From an uncultured Bacilli bacterium (lineage in GTDB: Bacteria; Bacillota_I; Bacilli_A; RF39; UBA660): 42,750 nt of DNA. Positions 1 to 8,396 of the stretch are shown piece by piece. The first letter of the stretch is position 1. Every line of letters starts with the position of its first letter. The translations under genes and the position numbers were made by a program. The notes beneath the pieces are model-generated. The model made no database searches and had not been told where the DNA came from. It was given only the letters and a program-made list of their open reading frames with translations. The stretch is taken from positions 1-42,750 of the forward strand of contig CAKOLT010000008.1 in NCBI GenBank assembly GCA_934096315.1. Direction: 5' to 3'.

Positions 1-1
1 A

Positions 2-91
2 ATAGTTGATCAGATAAAACTTAGAATTGAGTTCGTAAAAGAATTAAAAAAATCACGTGAAGTAGATGCCGATAACGGATGCGAAATTTAA
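2..91 (+). CDS. C-terminal end of an unidentified protein (partial)
   Basis: An open frame enters from the left edge and ends at TAA 89-91 after 29 codons. The visible tail is charged and helix-prone (KLRIEFVKELKKSREVDADN). It is followed by a good terminator, which supports it as the last gene of a transcript. Too little remains to identify a family. Confidence 0.5.
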   Translation: MVDQIKLRIEFVKELKKSREVDADNGCEI

Positions 92-120
92 TAATAAAAT
101 TTTAAAATAATATTTTAGAG

Positions 121-150
121 AGATTAGTTTGAAACACAACTAATCTTTTT
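121..150 (+). terminator. Intrinsic terminator
   Basis: Perfect 9-bp stem AGATTAGTT (121-129) with AACTAATCT (138-146), an 8-nt loop, then a run of five T. It closes the partial gene at the left edge. Confidence 0.85.
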
Positions 151-172
151 ATATGAAAAAGAGGTGATAAAA

Positions 173-1107
173 ATTAGTATAATAGCTGAATATAAAACAT
201 ATTTATTTGACTATCTTTCAAAGTATCATAACTTAACTAATCCAAAAAAATTTTTTCATTGTTTAAATCCAAATCACATAGACAACAATCCTAGTATGAT
301 GTTTACAAATAAGTATAATATTTGTAAATGTTTTTCTTGTGGTGCTAGTTATGATATATATGATTTAATTGGATTAGATTATAATTTGCCTACATTTAAA
401 GAACAATTAAACAAGTTAAAAGAAATATATTTTGATTATGTTCCAGGAGAAAGAAAGACGATAGAAACAGAGGATAATAGGGAATTTAATTATACTAACT
501 ATTACAAGATTTGTGTAAATAATAAAGAAAAAACTAATTATTTAGAACAAAGAGGTCTAAATAAAAGATTAATTGATAAATATAATATTGGGTTTGATGA
601 AAAAGAAACCTAGTAATTTTTCCAATAAATAAACACTGTTATTTTGCGAGAAGTGTAGTTAATAATGATAAATTTAAAAGTAGAGGAAAGAGTGATATTT
701 GGAATAAAAAATATATAGAAGATAATCAAGAACTTGTTTATGTTACAGAAGGAATAATAGATGCTTTATCATTAGAAGAAATTGATCAAGATGTAAAAGT
801 TATAAGTATAAATGGTGTAGGCAACATAAATTCATTAATACATACAATTAAAGAAAATACTTACGATGGAACAATCGTTATTGTTTTTGATAATGATTAT
901 GCAGAGAAAAAAGCAAGTGATGAATTAACAAAAGAATTAAAAAAAATAAATGTCAATTCTTTTTCTACATCTTTGATAGCTAACTTTGATGAAGAAACTA
1001 ATGTAAAAGATATAAATATGGCTCTTGTTAATAACAAAGAATTATTAAAGAAAAATTATGACTACACTAACGAAACTATATTAAATTATATAAAAAACAA
1101 AAAGTAG
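173..1107 (+). pseudogene. DnaG-like primase (CHC2 zinc finger + TOPRIM), broken
   Basis: The first part carries a CHC2-type zinc-binding domain (FHCLNPNHIDNNPS...CFSCGAS: C, H, C, C), as in DnaG or phage/plasmid primases. The frame stops at TAG 611-613. Homology resumes one frame back at 610 and runs to TAA-like stop TAG 1105-1107, with TOPRIM hallmarks: VYVTEGIIDALSLEE (catalytic Glu) and VIVFDNDYAEKKA (DxD). One missing base near 609 explains the break. The start also looks lost: the common local context GGTGATAAAAATG appears here as GGTGATAAAAATT, so ATG 173 has become ATT; GTG 164 is the only alternative. At about 310 codons it is much shorter than housekeeping DnaG and lacks the helicase-binding domain, so it is probably from a phage or conjugative element. 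A sequencing indel is the alternative. Confidence 0.75.
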
Positions 1108-1116
1108 GTGATAGTA

Positions 1117-1208
1117 TTGGAATACTTAAATATAATGAAGCTATAGAACTAAAAAGCATAATGTGTAGAGTATTAGAAAAAATAGAACTATTACTTCAAA
1201 GACTTTAA
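1117..1208 (+). pseudogene. Small ORF with apparent frameshift, function unknown
   Basis: TTG 1117 follows AGGTG and opens a frame that stops early at TAG. The next frame, from about 1128, reads KYNEAIELKSIMCRVLEKIELLLQRL-like coding sequence to TAA 1206-1208 but has no start. Restoring one A in the AAA at 1128-1130 would join them into a small helical protein of about 30 residues. It lies directly behind the broken primase. I do not recognise a family. Confidence 0.35.
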
Positions 1209-1213
1209 TAATT

Positions 1214-1632
1214 ATGATAGAAGAGTCTAAAGTAATTTTTATAACTCATCCATATTATGCTGTTAATAATCCAAATAATAATTTAAGATTATATATGAAA
1301 GCTAAGAACTCTAACAAATGGAGATATATTCAGTGTAAAACTAAAGAAGAATATAAAAAAAGATTAAATGATTATATTGCTGGTTTTTATGAATATTCAA
1401 GAGATGAAGAGAAAACTCAGATTAGTATTAAAGAAATGTCAAAAGGAAAAACTAATTCATTGTTTGATTATTTTATGGATGGAAAAAAGCAGAAGAAATT
1501 ATGGAAGAAAATAAAATGAAAAGAGAAGAAATGGCTATGTTAAAAGATGGCTCTTTTTTAAATGATAATAAGGTTTTATCAATGCAAAAAAAATGGTGTA
1601 AGTATGTAGAAAATAGCATTATCAACTATTGA
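1214..1632 (+). pseudogene. Hypothetical accessory protein, frameshifted
   Basis: ATG 1214 opens 101 codons to TGA-free stop TAA 1517-1519; there is no clear ribosome binding site. Around the A6 run at 1483-1488 coding character passes to the next frame back: from GCA 1489 it reads AEEIMEENKMKREEMAMLKD and on to KKWCKYVENS, ending at TGA 1630-1632. The sense of the second piece (acidic helix, then KKWCKYVE) suggests a single ancestral protein that has lost one base. The downstream ORF starting at 1629 may be a third piece of the same gene. The family is not recognised; a mobilisation or plasmid accessory protein is possible from the context only. Confidence 0.4.
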
Positions 1633-2435
1633 CTTTTGTAAATATTGTTGATAGAATAAAAAAAGATAGTACGTATCAGTTGGATGATATTGTTAAAAAG
1701 AAGTTTTTGGATTTATATGAAAATATTATTTGTGGTGAGGAAAAAAGATATATAATTGGTGATGAAAAATATGTAAAACTCCAAAATAATTTTTCTTGTA
1801 GAGTTGATTCGTCAATATTTAAGGTTTTATGTAATATTTATGGGAAAAATATTTTTGATAGAATTTCTCTTGAAAAAATTTATTATTTTCAAAATGTTAC
1901 AACTGGTGATAGTATAAGAGTAAGAACTAGTAAGATTCTTGATAATATTGAAGATATTTGTTCTATGCTTAATGGTCAAACTCATATAGAACAAAGTACT
2001 TATGATGAAAATAAAAGAAAAATTGTGCAAAAAGAAATTTCGACATCTAGTTTAAGATCATATTTTGAAAATCCTGAGTATGTATATCAAAAAAGAGTCG
2101 AAATGGTTACTATAATTTCTGAGGGTGTTATTCCAGGATTAAATATTTACATTAAAAGAATACCTAATATAGAAAATAGAGTTATGGATATTTTTGGTAA
2201 AGGAAAAAATATAAGAAATTTGATAAATTCAATTGTAGATTGTAGTAACAGAGCATTATTAAATATAATAAATGACAAGGAATTATCTGAACAGAATTTT
2301 TCTCAGTACAATTTAAGATTTGCCAATTTAAATGGTGTAATAGAAGAAGAAATGAATATGTACGCATTAACGAAGGAGAGTGAAAAAAATGGAGTACGAA
2401 GTGAGATTTTATTACGAAGTAAAAGATTTAATTAA
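1629..2435 (+). CDS. Hypothetical protein, possibly the 3' part of a broken gene
   Basis: A 268-codon frame with a TTG first codon and no ribosome binding site, starting exactly where the previous frame ends. It therefore looks like a continuation of the 1214-1632 gene after another one-base loss rather than a gene with its own start. Composition is Lys/Ile/Asn-rich with no signal peptide or membrane segment. The last 47 nt overlap the start of the next gene across an A7 run (2383-2389), so the true C-terminus may also be shifted. No known motif could be recognised. Confidence 0.4.
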   Translation: MTFVNIVDRIKKDSTYQLDDIVKKKFLDLYENIICGEEKRYIIGDEKYVKLQNNFSCRVDSSIFKVLCNIYGKNIFDRISLEKIYYFQNVTTGDSIRVRTSKILDNIEDICSMLNGQTHIEQSTYDENKRKIVQKEISTSSLRSYFENPEYVYQKRVEMVTIISEGVIPGLNIYIKRIPNIENRVMDIFGKGKNIRNLINSIVDCSNRALLNIINDKELSEQNFSQYNLRFANLNGVIEEEMNMYALTKESEKNGVRSEILLRSKRFN

Positions 2436-3027
2436 TATTTTAGAAAGTTTAAAAAGTGAGGTGTGTTTGCAGCAACAACCTCGGACTTATGAAAAGACGA
2501 TTCAGTATAATCATTGTGATAAAAAATATGACTTTTATAGTCAAGAAATTGATGGAAGATTTAGAGTAAGGATATCTGCAAATGATAGTGAAACAAAATG
2601 TAAACTTAGTTGGAAAAGAAGACTAAAAAATACTACTGAAACTGAAGTAAATAAAGAAGAAGAAAAAGAAGTAAGAATTAATCCTAATGATGTAGACAAT
2701 TTCTTATACATAATAAGAAATGTTATGCATTTTAACGTTATTGAAAGTTATGAGAGATATAGAACTGTATTTGAAAATGAGGATGTCGAAATATCTGTTG
2801 ATGAATATCCTTTCGGAGTATGTATAGAGGTTGAGAATAAAAGTAATGCAAGAAATCCTGAGGATGTTGTTAAAGAATGGGTTAGTAGAATTGGTTTAGA
2901 CATTAATGATGCTTATAGATTGTCTTGGGATGATAAATACTTAGAGCTTTGTGAGGAACAAGGAATTGAAAGATTTAATGAAGTGACTTTTGATAAACCA
3001 ATGCCTTCTGTGAAAAGGAGAATTTAA
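2389..3027 (+). CDS. CYTH-domain (triphosphate tunnel) protein
   Basis: 212 residues with the strand order of the CYTH fold: an N-terminal YEVRFYYEV strand, DGRFRVRIS, KLSWKRR, EEEKEVRI, ESYERYRTVF and ISVDEYPFGVCIEVE. These alternating basic and acidic strands line the tunnel that binds triphosphate with metal ions in class IV adenylate cyclases, thiamine triphosphatases and RNA triphosphatases. ATG 2389 is chosen because AAGGAG (2373-2378) lies at normal spacing; GTG 2380 would sit on that site. Two more CYTH genes occur at 21974 and 22744. The extra C-terminal tail after about residue 170 is not assigned. Reaction and substrate cannot be told from sequence. It is intact while its upstream neighbours are broken. 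Confidence 0.7.
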   Translation: MEYEVRFYYEVKDLINILESLKSEVCLQQQPRTYEKTIQYNHCDKKYDFYSQEIDGRFRVRISANDSETKCKLSWKRRLKNTTETEVNKEEEKEVRINPNDVDNFLYIIRNVMHFNVIESYERYRTVFENEDVEISVDEYPFGVCIEVENKSNARNPEDVVKEWVSRIGLDINDAYRLSWDDKYLELCEEQGIERFNEVTFDKPMPSVKRRI

Positions 3028-3063
3028 TTTTTTAAAAAGTTAAATAAATATAGTAATTATATT

Positions 3064-3100
3064 AGACTGTTAACAAGGACTTTGTTAATGGTCTTTTTTT
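3064..3100 (+). terminator. Intrinsic terminator
   Basis: Stem AGACTGTTAACAA (3064-3076) with TTGTTAATGGTCT (3082-3094), 13 pairs including two G-T, followed by a T8 run. It separates the accessory block from the GntR/ABC operon. Confidence 0.9.
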
Positions 3101-3140
3101 ATTTAAAATATAAATTTATTATATAATTTTATGCTTCTTA

Positions 3141-3179
3141 TTGACAAAGTGTTATATAGTGTTATATAATGTATATAAC
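3141..3179 (+). promoter_or_regulatory. Promoter with YtrA-type palindromic operator
   Basis: TTGACA 3141-3146 and TATAAT 3165-3170 are separated by 18 bp. The -10 lies inside the perfect palindrome GTTATATA-ATG-TATATAAC (3161-3179), and another half-site GTTATATA is at 3151-3158. GntR/YtrA repressors bind such inverted repeats over their own promoter, so autorepression of the operon by the gene at 3195 is the likely reading. Confidence 0.85.
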
Positions 3180-3194
3180 AGTTAAGGAGGTATT

Positions 3195-3578
3195 ATGAGA
3201 ATTATTATTAGTAATAGTTGTTCTATTCCAATTTATGAACAAATAAAAAATCAGATAATTAATCAAATTATGACTGATGAACTAAGTGAAGGAGATTCTA
3301 TTCCCTCCATTAGAGCACTTGCTAGTGATATTAAAATTAGTGTTATGACTATTAAAAAGGCTTATGATGAGTTAGAGGAAGAGGGGTATATAAAGTCAGT
3401 ACAGGGTAAGGGTACATTTGTTTCCCCTAAAAATAATGAGTTAGTTAAAGAGAGGGCAAATAAGGAAATTGAAAATCATATAATAAATATTATTGATATT
3501 GCTAAAAAGTTTAATATAAGTAAGAGGGATATTTTAGATTTATTTGAGTTTATTTATGGGAGTGATGATAATGAGTAA
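3195..3578 (+). CDS. GntR-family transcriptional regulator, YtrA subfamily
   Basis: 127 residues. Residues about 10-75 form the GntR winged helix: PIYEQIKNQI, GDSIPSIRALASDIKISVMT and KKAYDELEEEGYI, with the wing at QGKGTFV. The short helical C-terminal part without an effector domain is typical of YtrA types, which repress ABC transporter operons. ATG 3195 follows AAGGAGG at good spacing. The stop codon overlaps the start of the ABC ATPase by 8 nt. It is very probably the repressor of its own operon through the palindrome just upstream; the signal may be an antibiotic or envelope stress, as for ytrA in Bacillus, but that is inference. Confidence 0.92.
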   Translation: MRIIISNSCSIPIYEQIKNQIINQIMTDELSEGDSIPSIRALASDIKISVMTIKKAYDELEEEGYIKSVQGKGTFVSPKNNELVKERANKEIENHIINIIDIAKKFNISKRDILDLFEFIYGSDDNE

Positions 3579-4434
3579 TGTAATAGAAATTAAAGATTTA
3601 AAGAAAAAATATGATAATAGTTTTGAATTAGGGGAAATAAATCTTAATATTCCAAGTGGATATGTAATAGGTTTAATCGGAGAAAATGGTGCAGGTAAAA
3701 CTACGTTAATTAAATCAATATTAAATATTATTAATTTGGATAGTGGTTGTATAAAAATATTTGATAAAGATAATAAAAAAGATGATTATTTAATTAAAGG
3801 GGATATTGGGGTCGTTCTTGATAATATGTTTTTTCCAGTAATATTATGTCCTAATGATATAAATATTATTATGAAGGATATTTATAAGAACTGGGATAAA
3901 GAATTATTTTATAAATATTTAGATGATTTTAAATTACCAAGAATGAAGAAGATAAAAACATTTTCTAAAGGAATGAGAAAAAAATTAGAGATAGCAACTG
4001 CACTAGCACATCATCCTAAATTACTTATATTGGATGAAGCTACAAGTGGTTTGGATCCAGTTGTTAGGGATGATATATTAGATATACTTATTAATTTTGT
4101 AAATGATGATGAACATACGATTTTACTTTCTACGCATATTACTAGTGATTTAGAGCGTGTAGCAGATAAAATTGTCTTTATAAATAAGGGAAAGATTATT
4201 TTAAATAAGAACAAGGATGAATTATTAGATAACTATGGTATTTTGAAATGTGATATAGAATTATTTAATAAAATTTCAAAAGAGGATATTATAAGTTATA
4301 GGAAAAATAGGTATAATTATGATGTGTTAGTTAGTGATAGAAATAAAATGAAAAAGAAATATAAAGATTTTATTATTGATAAGGTAACACTAGATGAACT
4401 TATGATTTTAGTTATAAAGGGGGAGAAGTTATGA
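3571..4434 (+). CDS. ABC transporter ATP-binding protein
   Basis: 287 residues, a single ABC ATPase domain. Walker A GENGAGKTT is near residue 36, the signature FSKGMRKKLEIA near 133 (SKGM replaces SGGQ, common in this subfamily), Walker B LLILDEATSGLDP near 152 and the switch His in LSTH near 190. A short C-terminal extension follows. ATG 3571 is preferred because GGGAG lies 8 nt upstream and the start sits in the usual overlap with the regulator's stop. It ends TGA at 4432-4434 overlapping ATG 4431 of the permease, with TAG directly after it in frame. It should power the permease next door, probably an exporter. Confidence 0.93.
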   Translation: MSNVIEIKDLKKKYDNSFELGEINLNIPSGYVIGLIGENGAGKTTLIKSILNIINLDSGCIKIFDKDNKKDDYLIKGDIGVVLDNMFFPVILCPNDINIIMKDIYKNWDKELFYKYLDDFKLPRMKKIKTFSKGMRKKLEIATALAHHPKLLILDEATSGLDPVVRDDILDILINFVNDDEHTILLSTHITSDLERVADKIVFINKGKIILNKNKDELLDNYGILKCDIELFNKISKEDIISYRKNRYNYDVLVSDRNKMKKKYKDFIIDKVTLDELMILVIKGEKL

Positions 4435-5060
4435 TAGGTTTAATTAAAAAGGATTTTCTTATAATTAAGAGTAATTTAAAATTAATTATTGCTATTTTGT
4501 TTGTATTTTTTATAATGGCAATGCAAGGACAGTTTGATATATCTTTTATACCTCCGTTTATTGTAGTTATGTTGTTTATGTCAACTTTTAGTTATGATGA
4601 GTATAATAAGTGGGATTCATATGTAGTGACACTTCCTAATGGGAGAAAAAATGTTGTTAAGTCTAAATATATTGCTAGTTTAATTTTAATTGTATTTGCA
4701 ATTATTGTTACTATTTTACTGGAGTTTTTGGTGGGGTTAACAGGTAGTAGTTTGGATTTTGATAAATTTATTTCTACTTTAATGGGAAGTACATTTGCAA
4801 TAGTATTATTTGCTTCTATTATGTATCCGCTTATATTTAAGTATGGGATAGAAAAGGGAAGGATAGGATTATTTGTTTTAGTTATTGGTATAGTGGGTAT
4901 TATTGGAATTTTTCAAAAGGTATTTAAAGTTGATGTATCTTTAAGTATAATCTCATTTTTCAATAGTTATTGGTTTGTTACTCTTCCTTTGGTGCTTATA
5001 ACTATATTGTTTATTTCTTATAAAATATCAGAGAAGATATATCTAAAAAAAGAGTTTTAG
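4431..5060 (+). CDS. ABC-2 type transporter permease
   Basis: 209 residues with about six hydrophobic segments (near 15-33, 40-52, 80-105, 117-135, 144-163 and 175-196). It matches the small ABC-2 permeases paired with YtrA-type regulators and a single ATPase. The start overlaps the ATPase stop by 4 nt (ATGA), which implies translational coupling. Substrate is unknown; family members export peptides or respond to cell-wall antibiotics. No terminator is seen directly after the stop. Confidence 0.85.
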   Translation: MIGLIKKDFLIIKSNLKLIIAILFVFFIMAMQGQFDISFIPPFIVVMLFMSTFSYDEYNKWDSYVVTLPNGRKNVVKSKYIASLILIVFAIIVTILLEFLVGLTGSSLDFDKFISTLMGSTFAIVLFASIMYPLIFKYGIEKGRIGLFVLVIGIVGIIGIFQKVFKVDVSLSIISFFNSYWFVTLPLVLITILFISYKISEKIYLKKEF

Positions 5061-5241
5061 GTTGAATCTTTATCTCTACTTTTTAATTTAAATTATTTAG
5101 CTTTATTATTTATGGAGTTAAATTTTTTTCTTTGTATAAATTTAAAATATTTTATGTCTTAATTTACTTATATAAGAACCTTATTTTTTTTATCCAAGAA
5201 ATGGGATTAATATTATTTATGATAATTATAATATATAATTA

Positions 5242-5335
5242 GGCAGTTTTTAATTTATTGCATATTATTATTTGCAATCTTTGTTTATTTGTTTAAAAAA
5301 TATTATTTACTGCATGATTTTAGTTAAAAATTGCC
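5242..5335 (+). repeat. Inverted repeat with internal hairpin in a 417-base gene-free stretch
   Basis: 5061-5477 contains no credible gene. Inside it GGCAGTTTTTAA (5242-5253) pairs with TTAAAAATTGCC (5324-5335), with one G-T pair. Between the arms ATTGCA (5257-5262) pairs with TGCAAT (5273-5278). This could be a small RNA or the remains of a miniature mobile element; the rest of the gap is featureless AT-rich sequence apart from the promoter at 5404. Confidence 0.4.
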
Positions 5336-5403
5336 ATTTTGTTTATAGTTTATTTAGATGAATTTTATGGATAATTAAACTTAAAAAAATATTCATTGTA
5401 GTA

Positions 5404-5432
5404 TTGACAATGATAAGGGTAAATGTTATGAT
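5404..5432 (+). promoter_or_regulatory. Sigma-A-type promoter
   Basis: TTGACA 5404-5409 and TATGAT 5427-5432 with a 17-bp spacer, and TG one base before the -10. It drives the gene at 5478. Confidence 0.75.
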
Positions 5433-5477
5433 GTCCATGTAAATTATTAAAGAAGTAAGTATAAATTGGAGGTATTT

Positions 5478-6060
5478 ATGAAAAAAGATAAAGTAATTAG
5501 AATAATATGTTTAGTAGTAATTTTATTAGCAGTAGTATGTTATTTTGGGGGTAAAAGTTTACTTGGATAAAGATTTAGAAAATAAAAAACAAAATCTACA
5601 GGATACAATAAATAAATATGGTTATGTAGAAAAGGAGAATGTATCTGTTAGTGTTTCTAAGTTTAATACTGTAGTTATGGATAATGGTGTAGGGAATCCT
5701 GCTAGTGATGATTATATGACTACTAGTGATAATTTATATTGGTATGGATTACATGATGGTATTTCTTTGTATGTTAAGCCGCTTAATTTTACAGAAAATA
5801 AAGATAATGATATTACGAAATTAATGGCGATTTATTATTCTAAAGATATAGAAGATGAAACAATGGTAATTAATTATGTTAAATCTTTAATAAAGGCTAA
5901 TAATGAAAATTTAACTGATTCGGATATTGATTATTTAATAAATGATGCAAAAAATGTGTCTAATGATAAAAAGACTTCTAATAATGGTAAGGGAATATCA
6001 GTAGGATACATAGATAATGGTGAGGAAATAGAATATCAAGTTATTAGATTATATAAATAA
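5478..6060 (+). pseudogene. Membrane-anchored extracytoplasmic protein, frameshifted at a G5 tract
   Basis: ATG 5478 follows GGAGG and opens a signal/anchor: MKKDKVIR, then about 16 hydrophobic residues. This frame ends at TAA 5568 after 30 codons. The neighbouring frame continues from about 5551 (VKVYLDKDLENKKQ) to TAA 6058-6060. Removing one G from GGGGG 5547-5551 joins them into a protein of about 193 residues: one N-terminal membrane segment and a soluble extracytoplasmic domain. The family is not recognised. Good promoter and ribosome binding site suggest a recently broken or slip-corrected gene, or a sequencing indel. It precedes an ABC-F gene. Confidence 0.6.
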
Positions 6061-6108
6061 TTTAAAAAATTATTGTTTTAATTAAATACTTGTAGTGCAG
6101 GTGATATT

Positions 6109-7989
6109 ATGTATTATAAAATTAGTCATGGTAGTGTAACATTAGGTAATAACACGGTACTTGAGGATATTGATTTTTGTATTAAAGATAATGAAAAAAT
6201 TGGTATTGTAGGAAGAAATGGCTGTGGTAAAACTACTTTGCTTAAGGCTATAGTGGGGGAATATGAGATAACTGATGGGTATGAGGATGTTAATATTATT
6301 TCTTCGGGAGACTTTAATACTGGTTATGTTAAGCAAAATGATGGTTTTAATCTTGATATGAAGATGATAGATTATATTAAGGGTGCTTTTAAGGATATTC
6401 TTGATATGGAGAAGAAGCTAAATGCTTTAGAGGAGGAAATTAGCACTCGTTATGATGAGAAGATAATAAATAATTATAATGATTTTTTATCTAGGTATGA
6501 ATATATGGGTGGTTATAGATATAATAGAGAGATTGAAGTTATTTTAAGTAAATTTGATTTTAATGATGGTGATAAAGATAAGTATTTAAGAGAATTTTCT
6601 GGGGGTCAGCTTACTAAGTTATCTTTAGTTAGACTACTTTTATCTAAACCTAACTTACTTATTTTAGATGAGCCTACTAACCATTTGGATATTAAAACTA
6701 TAGAGTGGCTTGAGGATTATTTAAAGGAATATAAGGGCTCTATTATTTTGGTTAGTCATGATAGAATGTTTTTAGATAATGTTTGTAATGTTATTTATAA
6801 TATTGAATATGGTACTTTAACTAGATATAGTGGTAATTATTCTTATTTTGTTAAAAAGAGGGAAGAGGATTATTTGAAGGATCTTAAGGATTATGAAAGA
6901 CAGCAAAAGGAGATTAAAAGACTTAAGGATATTGCGGATAGATTTAGATATAAGCCTACTAAAGCAGGTATGGCTATGTCTAAGTTAAAGCAGATTGAGA
7001 GAATGATACTTATAGATAAACCAGATAAGGCTAATACTAATACTAAGTCTTTTAAGATTAATTTTAGTCCAGATGTAAATAGTTATAGAGATGTTCTTAA
7101 GGTTAAAAATCTTAGTATTGGTTATGATAGGGAGTTATGTAAATTATCTTTTAATGTAGAAAGAGGAGATAAACTGGGTATTATTGGAGAAAATGGTATT
7201 GGTAAAAGTACTTTTCTTAAGACTATTATGGGTGAGGTGCCTTTTCTTGGTGGCAAGTTTGTTTTTGGTGATAGAGTTAATATTGGTTATTTTTCACAGT
7301 CTTTGGATAATTTAGATTATAATAATTCCATTTATGATGAGATTTGTAAAGAAATTCCTAAATTAAGTCCCAATGAGGTTAGAACTCTTCTCGGTGCTTT
7401 TGAGTTTAGTGGAGATGATGTTTTTAAGAAAATTGGTGATTTATCTGGTGGTGAAAAGGTAAGGGTTAGTTTATGTAAGATTTTGAATAAAAAGCCCAAT
7501 GTTCTTATATTGGATGAGCCCACTAATCATTTGGATATTATTCATAAGGATACAATAGAAAGGATGCTTGCTAGTTATAAGGGCACTATTATTATGGTTA
7601 GTCATGATAGATATTTGATTAAGAATGTTTGTGATAAGTTACTTGTTATGGAAAGTGGGTCTTGTGCATTGTATAATTATGGATATAATGAGTATTTAGA
7701 AAAGACTAGGACTAATAGTGTAAGTGGTTATGATAAAGCTAAGGTAGAGAAGAGAAAAAATACTGATAAAAAGGTTGATACTATTGATAGAAATAAAGTG
7801 ATTAAGAAAATAGAAAAGGATATTTATGAGCTTGAAGAGAGACTTGATAATCTTAATAATGAACTTCTGAAGGAAGAGGTTTATATGGATATTAATAGAG
7901 CTAATTTAATTAAGTTAGAGATTGATATTATTAATCAGGATATTAAAAGAAAGACGAAGGAGTGGGATGAGGTTACGAAGGATATGTAA
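6109..7989 (+). CDS. ABC-F family ATPase
   Basis: 626 residues with two ABC domains and no membrane segment. Domain 1 has Walker A GRNGCGKTT (35-43), signature SGGQ and Walker B ILDEPTNHLD followed by SHDR. The linker (about 245-310) is the charged helical hairpin that enters the ribosomal E site in ABC-F proteins. Domain 2 has GENGIGKST, LSGGE, ILDEPTNHLD and SHDR. A C-terminal coiled coil (about 560-620) matches the longer Firmicutes types such as YdiF/YheS. ABC-F proteins act on the ribosome in translation control or antibiotic protection. A housekeeping YdiF-like role is likelier than resistance; this is inference. CAGGTGAT precedes ATG 6109. Confidence 0.92.
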   Translation: MYYKISHGSVTLGNNTVLEDIDFCIKDNEKIGIVGRNGCGKTTLLKAIVGEYEITDGYEDVNIISSGDFNTGYVKQNDGFNLDMKMIDYIKGAFKDILDMEKKLNALEEEISTRYDEKIINNYNDFLSRYEYMGGYRYNREIEVILSKFDFNDGDKDKYLREFSGGQLTKLSLVRLLLSKPNLLILDEPTNHLDIKTIEWLEDYLKEYKGSIILVSHDRMFLDNVCNVIYNIEYGTLTRYSGNYSYFVKKREEDYLKDLKDYERQQKEIKRLKDIADRFRYKPTKAGMAMSKLKQIERMILIDKPDKANTNTKSFKINFSPDVNSYRDVLKVKNLSIGYDRELCKLSFNVERGDKLGIIGENGIGKSTFLKTIMGEVPFLGGKFVFGDRVNIGYFSQSLDNLDYNNSIYDEICKEIPKLSPNEVRTLLGAFEFSGDDVFKKIGDLSGGEKVRVSLCKILNKKPNVLILDEPTNHLDIIHKDTIERMLASYKGTIIMVSHDRYLIKNVCDKLLVMESGSCALYNYGYNEYLEKTRTNSVSGYDKAKVEKRKNTDKKVDTIDRNKVIKKIEKDIYELEERLDNLNNELLKEEVYMDINRANLIKLEIDIINQDIKRKTKEWDEVTKDM

Positions 7990-7990
7990 T

Positions 7991-8333
7991 TTATTCAAGG
8001 TTTACAGAATAGGGAATAAATTTAGCTTTCCATTTACCATGACTTAAATAAGCATTGTTATCTTTCATAATAGTAGCAATATTTCTTGTAACGTATATTT
8101 TTTATTATGTTCTTTTACATAAAATTGTTTATTAGATATTTCATTAACTTTGTACTCATAAATAGTAAGTTTTATAGGAGATAATATTAAGTATTCAGTA
8201 GATTTAATAAACTTTAAGTTTGTGTTTTCAAGAATTTTAACTTTACCATTTTTGTTTTATAGTCATAGCATTTAATAATATTAATAATGGTTGTGTTAGG
8301 TTTTAATGTTTCTATTGTTTTAAAATTAAGCAT
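7991..8333 (-). pseudogene. Small hypothetical protein, frameshifted
   Basis: On the reverse strand ATG 8333 follows an excellent AAGGAGG site and opens MLNFKTIETLKPNTT, which runs out of frame after about 40 codons. Coding character continues in a second frame (KILENTNLKFIKSTEYLILS) and then a third (NIATIMKDNNAYLSHGKWKA), ending at TAA 7991-7993. Two small indels restore a protein of about 115 residues. No family recognised. The strong ribosome binding site and the structured leader upstream suggest the gene was once regulated through its 5' UTR. Confidence 0.5.
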
Positions 8334-8396
8334 TAAAAATGTCCTCCTTCCTAAAAAGAGAACATCTATATATGTCTTCCAAGCTAACAGTGGGTT

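Noticed and set aside
605..613. Programmed -1 frameshift in the primase
   Set aside because: The bases before the stop (AAAGAAACC) do not form a canonical X-XXY-YYZ slippery site, and several other frames nearby are broken in the same way.
1827..2367. Reverse-strand ORFs opposite the accessory block, and similar ones at 4011, 6142, 7332, 20450, 20767 and 35838
   Set aside because: They are antisense shadows of better-supported genes, without ribosome binding sites and with composition typical of reverse-complement AT-rich coding sequence.
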